Shown piece by piece: positions 62,895-64,000 of a stretch of DNA of 64,000 bases. Source of the DNA: Saccharibacillus nicotianae (GTDB taxonomy: Bacteria > Bacillota > Bacilli > Paenibacillales > Paenibacillaceae); assembly GCF_042681745.1 (NCBI RefSeq), contig NZ_JBHUGF010000010.1, positions 2,480,001-2,544,000 of the forward strand. The letters run 5' to 3'. The translations under genes were made by a program, and so were the position numbers. How positions within the stretch are numbered: position 1 is the first letter of the stretch; the number at the start of each line of letters is the position of its first letter. The notes below the pieces were generated by a model. It ran no database searches and had not been told where the DNA came from. It worked only from the letters and a program-made list of their open reading frames with translations.

Positions 62895-62966
62895 TTTTTA
62901 TTCCTCCTCTAATGTATGAAGCTTGTTCTCGGTATACACCGGTAATCATAATACGCAACCCTCTGA

Positions 62967-63085
62967 CAAGAGCGGGTATTTCAAAAGACAACATGATATA
63001 GAAGAAACTTAGTTCATCTGCAAATTAAACCTCAATACGATAGAGATGAAGTTATACTGTTATCTTTTCAAATTACCCGCTCTTG
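62967..63085 (-). other. Long hairpin between ilvN and ilvC
   Basis: CAAGAGCGGGTA (62967-62978) pairs fully with TACCCGCTCTTG (63074-63085). The helix continues for about 12 more positions with two mismatches and a bulge, enclosing a 70-nt loop with a further GATGAA/TTCATC option. No T run follows, so it looks like an mRNA stability or processing element and not a terminator. Confidence 0.7.
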
Positions 63086-63101
63086 CCTTATCCATAATCT
63101 T

Positions 63102-63590
63102 TTATACGTTACCGCGTATCATCGCTGTCGCGCCTGTGCGGGAAAGTTCACGTATACCATAAGGCTTCAATAATTCAAGCATAGCATCTATTTTGTGAGT
63201 ATCTCCTACGACTTGAACCATTAGGCTATTAGGGCCGATATCGACAACAGATGCGCGGAATGTTTCTACTACTCCCATAATTTCTGGACGTTCAGCCGGC
63301 TCTGATTTTACTTTGATCAATGCCAATTCACGCGTAACCATAGGCTTAGAGCTTAGATCGATAACTTTGATAACATCGATAATTTTGTATAATTGTTTTT
63401 CGATCTGTTCTAACGTTTTCTCGCCGCCTGTCGTCACAATAACCATTCGCGACAATCCTACTTCTTCCGATTGACCTACTGTAATACTTTCGATATTGAA
63501 TCCCCGACGGCCAAAGAGTCCTGAGACTCTTTGAAGAACGCCGGGCTGATCATTTACCAAAACTGCGATAGTATGCTTCATGATATTCAT
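63102..63590 (-). CDS. ilvN: Acetolactate synthase small (regulatory) subunit
   Basis: Valine-sensitive regulatory subunit of acetohydroxyacid synthase. The 162-residue protein has an ACT domain (IAVLVNDQPGVLQRVSGLFGRRGFNIESITV) followed by the C-terminal half (MVQVVGDTHKIDAMLELLKPYGIRELSRTG), of the usual length. Its ATG overlaps the ilvB stop by ATGA, and GGGGG lies 7 nt upstream, so translation is coupled with the catalytic subunit. Confidence 0.97.
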   Translation of the reverse strand: MNIMKHTIAVLVNDQPGVLQRVSGLFGRRGFNIESITVGQSEEVGLSRMVIVTTGGEKTLEQIEKQLYKIIDVIKVIDLSSKPMVTRELALIKVKSEPAERPEIMGVVETFRASVVDIGPNSLMVQVVGDTHKIDAMLELLKPYGIRELSRTGATAMIRGNV

Positions 63591-64000
63591 TCTTCATCCC
63601 CCATTAACATTTGATCAATGGTAGATCCCTGAGTAACCATTGGATACACATTCTCGTGTTTGTTAACAACAAACTCGACAACGACTGGTCCTGGTGTATC
63701 CATCGCTTCTTTCCAAGCGGCTTGTGCTTCTTCTTTATTGGTAGCACGTAGACCTTTAACACCATAGGCTTCTGCTAATTTTACAAAATCAGGGCTTCCT
63801 GCAAGATCGATATGACTGTACCGATTATCATAGATCAACTCTTGCCACTGACGAACCATTCCCAATACCTGATTGTTCAAAATAACAATTTTGACAGGAA
63901 TATTATTGATGGCGCAAATCGCTAGTTCTTGTGAACACATTTGCATACCGCCATCGCCGTTAATCGAAATAACAAGACGTTCTGGATTAGCCATCTGTGC
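63587..64000 (-). CDS. ilvB: Acetolactate synthase large subunit, C-terminal part (cut by window edge)
   Basis: The visible 137 codons are the end of the catalytic subunit of acetohydroxyacid synthase. The thiamine-diphosphate-binding C-domain is seen: AQMANPERLVISINGDGGMQMCSQELA with the GDG metal motif, VLNNQVLGMVRQWQ-like segment (IVILNNQVLGMVRQWQELIY), and the tail VVVEFVVNKHENVYPMV. The reading frame is open to base 64000, so the gene continues beyond. It leads ilvN-ilvC-leuA; any T-box would lie outside the window. Confidence 0.96.
   Translation of the reverse strand, partial: AQMANPERLVISINGDGGMQMCSQELAICAINNIPVKIVILNNQVLGMVRQWQELIYDNRYSHIDLAGSPDFVKLAEAYGVKGLRATNKEEAQAAWKEAMDTPGPVVVEFVVNKHENVYPMVTQGSTIDQMLMGDEE

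Overview
The window reads as chromosomal DNA from a low-GC, spore-forming Gram-positive bacterium, most likely Paenibacillus or another Paenibacillaceae. This rests on gene content and not on a database match. The pointers are liaFSR, a BdbC/BdbD thiol-oxidase pair, MqnC of the futalosine menaquinone route, T-box and SAM-I leaders, a Spo0E-like phosphatase regulator, MutS2 next to a ZapA gene, and a Firmicute pheST locus. No transposase, integrase, phage structural gene or CRISPR array was seen. Most genes are core or housekeeping and lie on the minus strand.

Layout. 1-6.3 kb: envelope-stress block with a two-component system (kinase cut by the left edge), an HtrA protease and liaFSR. 6.3-13.2 kb: thrS with a threonine T-box, a phosphoesterase, a LysR regulator divergent from a monooxygenase-like gene, a nitronate monooxygenase and mqnC. 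13.5-13.8 kb: an unannotated type I toxin-antitoxin pair (37-aa membrane toxin and antisense RNA). 14-18 kb: metA-metI-metC under a SAM-I riboswitch. 17.9-19.1 kb: corA with a long leader holding a 47-codon ORF. 19.3-24.4 kb: a GH65 phosphorylase fused to a degenerate HAD domain, bdbC, bdbD and an ROK fructokinase. 24.5-30.9 kb: a phosphodiester glycosidase, 5'-3' exonuclease, acetyltransferase, Spx/ArsC-like protein, pseudouridine synthase, cobalamin adenosyltransferase, an orphan lipoprotein and a Spo0E-like protein. 31-38.7 kb: alanine transaminase with its Lrp regulator, an FAD oxidase, two hypotheticals, mutS2 and a CuA-type lipoprotein. 38.7-46.5 kb: a giant coiled-coil ZapA, pheT, pheS and a phenylalanine T-box. 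46.5-49.3 kb: an ABC-F protein with an attenuator leader and two tRNAs. 49.4-55.9 kb: YbjQ, an aldolase, a MoxR/DUF58/DUF4129 operon and a peroxiredoxin. 56-64 kb: branched-chain amino-acid genes (leuB, leuA, ilvC, ilvN, ilvB cut by the right edge) with an aldo-keto reductase and an unrecognised gene inserted.

RNA-based control is unusually visible here. There are two T-boxes whose specifier codons (ACC, TTC) can be read in the specifier loops, one SAM-I riboswitch, an ABC-F attenuator with competing hairpins, an antisense antitoxin, a structured corA leader and a long hairpin between ilvN and ilvC. The most unusual proteins are the 1,212-residue ZapA, whose recurrent tryptophans are all spaced by multiples of seven, and the GH65-HAD fusion whose HAD part lacks its catalytic aspartate and cap.

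Starts were moved from the longest ORF where a Shine-Dalgarno sequence clearly favoured an internal codon. These cases are stated in the entries.
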